From the NCBI GenBank assembly GCA_027024125.1, contig JALVSV010000365.1, forward strand, positions 1-11,363: a stretch of 11,363 nt of DNA, written 5' to 3'. Shown here one piece after another: positions 9,281-11,363 of the stretch. This stretch comes from Methylothermaceae bacterium (GTDB lineage: Bacteria > Pseudomonadota > Gammaproteobacteria > Methylococcales > Methylothermaceae). A program made the translations under genes and the position numbers. Under the pieces are notes generated by a model. The model was not told the DNA's origin. It saw only the letters and a list, made by a program, of their open reading frames with translations, and made no database searches. The first letter of the stretch is position 1. Each line of letters begins with the position of its first letter.

Positions 9281-10077
9281 AACGTTGCGTTTCAGTACCC
9301 GAAAGCTATACCCCCAGGAGGGGCGCAATCCCATACGGCCTATTGGGTGGGCTGCTGGCTCTGATCGCGGGCTGCAGTTCCCAGCCAGGGGACGGTCCTC
9401 CGGACCACCCCATCGATGTCAGCACGATTCCTGACGCCGTGCCCATATTCGAGCCACGAAGTCGCGCCGCCAACCCGGATTCCTACGTGGTTCTCGGTAA
9501 AAGATACCATGTGATGAAGGAAAGCCACGGTTTCGTCCAAAGGGGGATCGCTTCCTGGTATGGTCGGAAATTCCATGGTCAGGCGACAGCCAGCGGAGAA
9601 ATCTATGACATGTTCTCGATGACCGCTGCTCACAAGACCTTGCCCATTCCCAGTTACGTCCGAGTCACCAATCTGGAAAACGGGCGCAGGATCGTGGTCA
9701 AGGTCAATGACCGGGGACCTTTCCACGAAGGCAGAATCATCGATTTGTCCTATGTCGCTGCGGTCAAGCTTGGGGTCAACAGAACGGGTACCGCACCTGT
9801 GGAGATCGAGCTGGTCGAGCCCGAATGCAGTGCACCCCGGGCAAAGGAGATCTTTCTCCAGCTTGGCGCATTCAGTGATCTGGTCAACGCCAAACGCCTG
9901 ATGGCACAGTTGAACCAGGCCAACCTGCCCAAGCCCCTTATCCAGTCATCGCAGCTCCATGGACAAAAGCTCTTCCGCGTCCGGATCGGCCCCCTGGAAA
10001 CACAAGATCAACTGGACGAGCTAGCCAGACAATTACGTGAACAAGGCTTCAAACCCACTGTGGTCTACAACAACTGA
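9277..10077 (+). CDS. rlpA: RlpA, septal-ring lytic transglycosylase lipoprotein (DPBB and SPOR domains)
   Basis: RlpA is an outer-membrane lipoprotein. In Pseudomonas it is a lytic transglycosylase that acts on glycan strands stripped of stem peptides. The 266-residue product has a lipoprotein signal peptide with the lipobox LIAGC (lipidated C33), a low-complexity linker, a double-psi beta-barrel domain (about 88-180: GIASWYGRKFHGQATASGE, AAHKTLP, VKVNDRGPF) and a C-terminal SPOR domain (about 191-263: IFLQLGAFSDLVNAKRL to KLFRVRIGPL). E108, H119 and D145 each lie 12 residues before E120, H131 and D157, the active-site residues I recall for the Pseudomonas protein, so it is probably catalytically active. 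The ATG overlaps the mltB stop (ATGA). The stop is 9 nt before dacA. The signal-peptide n-region is longer than usual (about 20 residues), but no later in-frame ATG exists before the lipobox. Confidence 0.95.
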   Translation: MKRCVSVPESYTPRRGAIPYGLLGGLLALIAGCSSQPGDGPPDHPIDVSTIPDAVPIFEPRSRAANPDSYVVLGKRYHVMKESHGFVQRGIASWYGRKFHGQATASGEIYDMFSMTAAHKTLPIPSYVRVTNLENGRRIVVKVNDRGPFHEGRIIDLSYVAAVKLGVNRTGTAPVEIELVEPECSAPRAKEIFLQLGAFSDLVNAKRLMAQLNQANLPKPLIQSSQLHGQKLFRVRIGPLETQDQLDELARQLREQGFKPTVVYNN

Positions 10078-10086
10078 ATCGATTCA
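10075..10086. repeat. 12-bp perfect palindrome between rlpA and dacA
   Basis: TGAATCGATTCA is a perfect 12-base palindrome. It covers the rlpA stop codon and the entire 9-nt gap, ending at the base before the dacA ATG. It occupies the place where a dacA ribosome binding site would be, and none is visible there. It has no loop, so it is unlikely to be a terminator hairpin. A protein-binding site or chance are both possible. Confidence 0.4.
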
Positions 10087-11259
10087 ATGGTTATGACATC
10101 AACAACATTTTTCATCGCATCCCTTTGGACTCTGACTCTTTGGCTGACCGCCCTTCCCAGCCACGCCATCACTCCGCCACCTCCGAAGCTGTCGGCCAAA
10201 AGCTATTTTCTGATGGATTTTGATAGCGGCAAGGCGTTGGTGGAGCATAACGCCGACCAGCGGATGCCGCCTGCCAGTCTGACCAAGATCATGACCGTCT
10301 ATTCCGTCTTCAAAGAACTGGAACGCGGCAGCCTGAGCCTCAATGATCAGGTGACCGTCAGTAAGAAGGCCTGGAAGGCACCAGGATCGCGCATGTTTAT
10401 CGAGGTCGATAAAAAAGTTTCAGTGGAGGATCTGCTCAAAGGCGTCATCATCCAGTCTGGCAACGATGCGAGTATAGCCTTGGCCGAGCACATCGCCGGG
10501 GACGAACACACATTCTCCGAACTGATGAATCAGCATGCCCAGCGCCTGGGCTTGAAGAACACTCATTACGTCAACAGCACAGGGCTGCCGGATCCGGATC
10601 ATTACACCACCGCCCGCGACTTGGCGCTGTTGACCCAGACCTTGATTGCCGAATTCCCCCAATACTATGCCTGGTTCAAGATCAAAGAATTCACCTTCAA
10701 TGGCATCACCCAGCACAATCGCAACCGCCTGTTGTGGCGCGATTCCAGTGTCGATGGAGTCAAGACGGGGCATACGGAGGAAGCCGGCTATTGTCTGGTC
10801 GCCTCAGCTTATCGGGACCCTATGCGGCTGATATCCACGGTCATGGGCACCGAGAGTGAAAACGCCCGCGCCAGTGCCTCCCAGGCATTGCTGAATTACG
10901 GCTTCCGTTTTTATACCACCCGCAAGGTTGCCGACAACGGCGAGCCGCTACAGGAAGTGCGTATCTACAAAGGATCCATCGAAAACCTGCCGGTGGGAAT
11001 CATCGAGCCACTCTATGTAACCATCCCCAAGGAAATGGAAAACAAACTCTCCACCCAGGTGGAGATCGATCCCTGGATCACCGCCCCGGTCAAAAAGGGT
11101 CAGGAACTGGGCATCTTGAATGTGCGTCTGGGCAATAAATCCATTCTGGAACATCCTGTCGTCTCCCTGGAGGATGTAGGTGAGGGGGGGCTGGTGCACA
11201 GAGTGCTGGACGAAGGCTGGCTGCTGATCGAACAATGGAGAAACCGGCCGGATGAGTGA
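10087..11259 (+). CDS. dacA: D-alanyl-D-alanine carboxypeptidase DacA (PBP5/PBP6 family)
   Basis: This periplasmic enzyme removes the terminal D-Ala from pentapeptide stems, controlling how many donors are available for cross-linking. The 390-residue protein has a signal peptide (about 1-27, ending LPSHA, then ITPPPPKLSAKSYFL). The serine-peptidase S11 active site is intact: SLTK (S64, K67), SGN (124-126) and KTG (226-228). A PBP5-type C-terminal beta domain (about 290-370) follows, ending in an amphipathic tail (GLVHRVLDEGWLLIEQWRN) expected to bind the membrane surface. Two close in-frame ATGs (10087 and 10093) could serve as start. Neither has a clear ribosome binding site, so translation probably depends on coupling from rlpA 9 nt upstream. 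The 3' end overlaps the next gene by 8 nt. Length and motif spacing are normal for the family. Confidence 0.97.
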   Translation: MVMTSTTFFIASLWTLTLWLTALPSHAITPPPPKLSAKSYFLMDFDSGKALVEHNADQRMPPASLTKIMTVYSVFKELERGSLSLNDQVTVSKKAWKAPGSRMFIEVDKKVSVEDLLKGVIIQSGNDASIALAEHIAGDEHTFSELMNQHAQRLGLKNTHYVNSTGLPDPDHYTTARDLALLTQTLIAEFPQYYAWFKIKEFTFNGITQHNRNRLLWRDSSVDGVKTGHTEEAGYCLVASAYRDPMRLISTVMGTESENARASASQALLNYGFRFYTTRKVADNGEPLQEVRIYKGSIENLPVGIIEPLYVTIPKEMENKLSTQVEIDPWITAPVKKGQELGILNVRLGNKSILEHPVVSLEDVGEGGLVHRVLDEGWLLIEQWRNRPDE

Positions 11260-11363
11260 TTCGATTGCCTATCTCAATGGCAGTTTCCTGCCACTGAGCA
11301 AAGCCAGGATATCGGTACTGGATCGTGGTTTCCTGTTCGGTGACGGGGTGTACGAGGTCATCC
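11252..11363 (+). CDS. dat: D-amino-acid aminotransferase (PLP fold type IV), N-terminal fragment
   Basis: Only the first 37 codons are present before the right edge. The sequence IAYLNGSFLPLSKARISVLD followed by RGFLFGDGVYEVI is the characteristic N-terminus of the branched-chain/D-amino-acid aminotransferase (class IV) family. The RISVLDRG-F-FGDGVYE block is the part most typical of D-alanine transaminase, which interconverts D-Ala and pyruvate with D-Glu and 2-oxoglutarate in the cytoplasm. The PLP-binding lysine lies beyond the window, so substrate class cannot be checked; 4-amino-4-deoxychorismate lyase and BCAT (IlvE) are related alternatives. Its place directly after dacA, overlapping it by 8 nt, matches the dacA-aminotransferase pairing I recall from Pseudomonas and favours the D-amino-acid assignment. 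A GGAG lies 11 nt upstream of the ATG, somewhat far. Confidence 0.85.
   Translation, partial: MSDSIAYLNGSFLPLSKARISVLDRGFLFGDGVYEVI

Overview
The window is ordinary chromosomal housekeeping DNA. By gene content and protein character it most likely comes from a non-enteric gammaproteobacterium of moderate GC content. The evidence is gammaproteobacterial-type MreB/MreC/PBP2/RodA proteins, a GatCAB amidotransferase (absent from Escherichia coli), and a gene order that joins two clusters which, as I recall, are separate in Pseudomonas (gatCAB/mreBCD, and pbpA-rodA-sltB1-rlpA-dacA-aminotransferase). The genus cannot be fixed from the sequence alone.

Layout. Positions 1-2780 on the minus strand hold gatC-gatA-gatB, read right to left, with gatB running off the left edge. 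They encode the three-subunit tRNA-dependent amidotransferase that makes Gln-tRNA(Gln) and/or Asn-tRNA(Asn). A 129-bp intergenic region (2781-2909) separates this operon from a divergent plus-strand operon and should carry both promoters. From 2910 to the right edge the plus strand holds mreB, mreC, mreD, mrdA (PBP2), rodA, mltB/sltB1-type lytic transglycosylase, rlpA, dacA and the start of a D-amino-acid aminotransferase gene. From mreC onward adjacent genes overlap or are separated by at most 9 nt, so this looks like a single translationally coupled transcription unit. There is no gene-free stretch over 300 bases, and no RNA gene, mobile element, CRISPR array or clear terminator was seen.

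How the genes work together. MreB filaments with MreC and MreD organise the RodA (glycosyltransferase) and PBP2 (transpeptidase) synthase pair for side-wall elongation. The lytic transglycosylase and RlpA cleave glycan strands. DacA trims the terminal D-Ala from stem peptides. The terminal aminotransferase interconverts D-amino acids such as D-Ala and D-Glu, the precursors of those stem peptides.

The most unusual observation is that mreC has no ATG/GTG start at its conserved N-terminus. A strong Shine-Dalgarno sequence sits exactly 7 nt before an ATC codon that aligns with the initiator Met of other MreC proteins, which suggests a rare AUC start (or an ATG-to-ATC change or sequencing error). 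No convincing undescribed system was found; the rest is a well-known cell-wall and translation locus.
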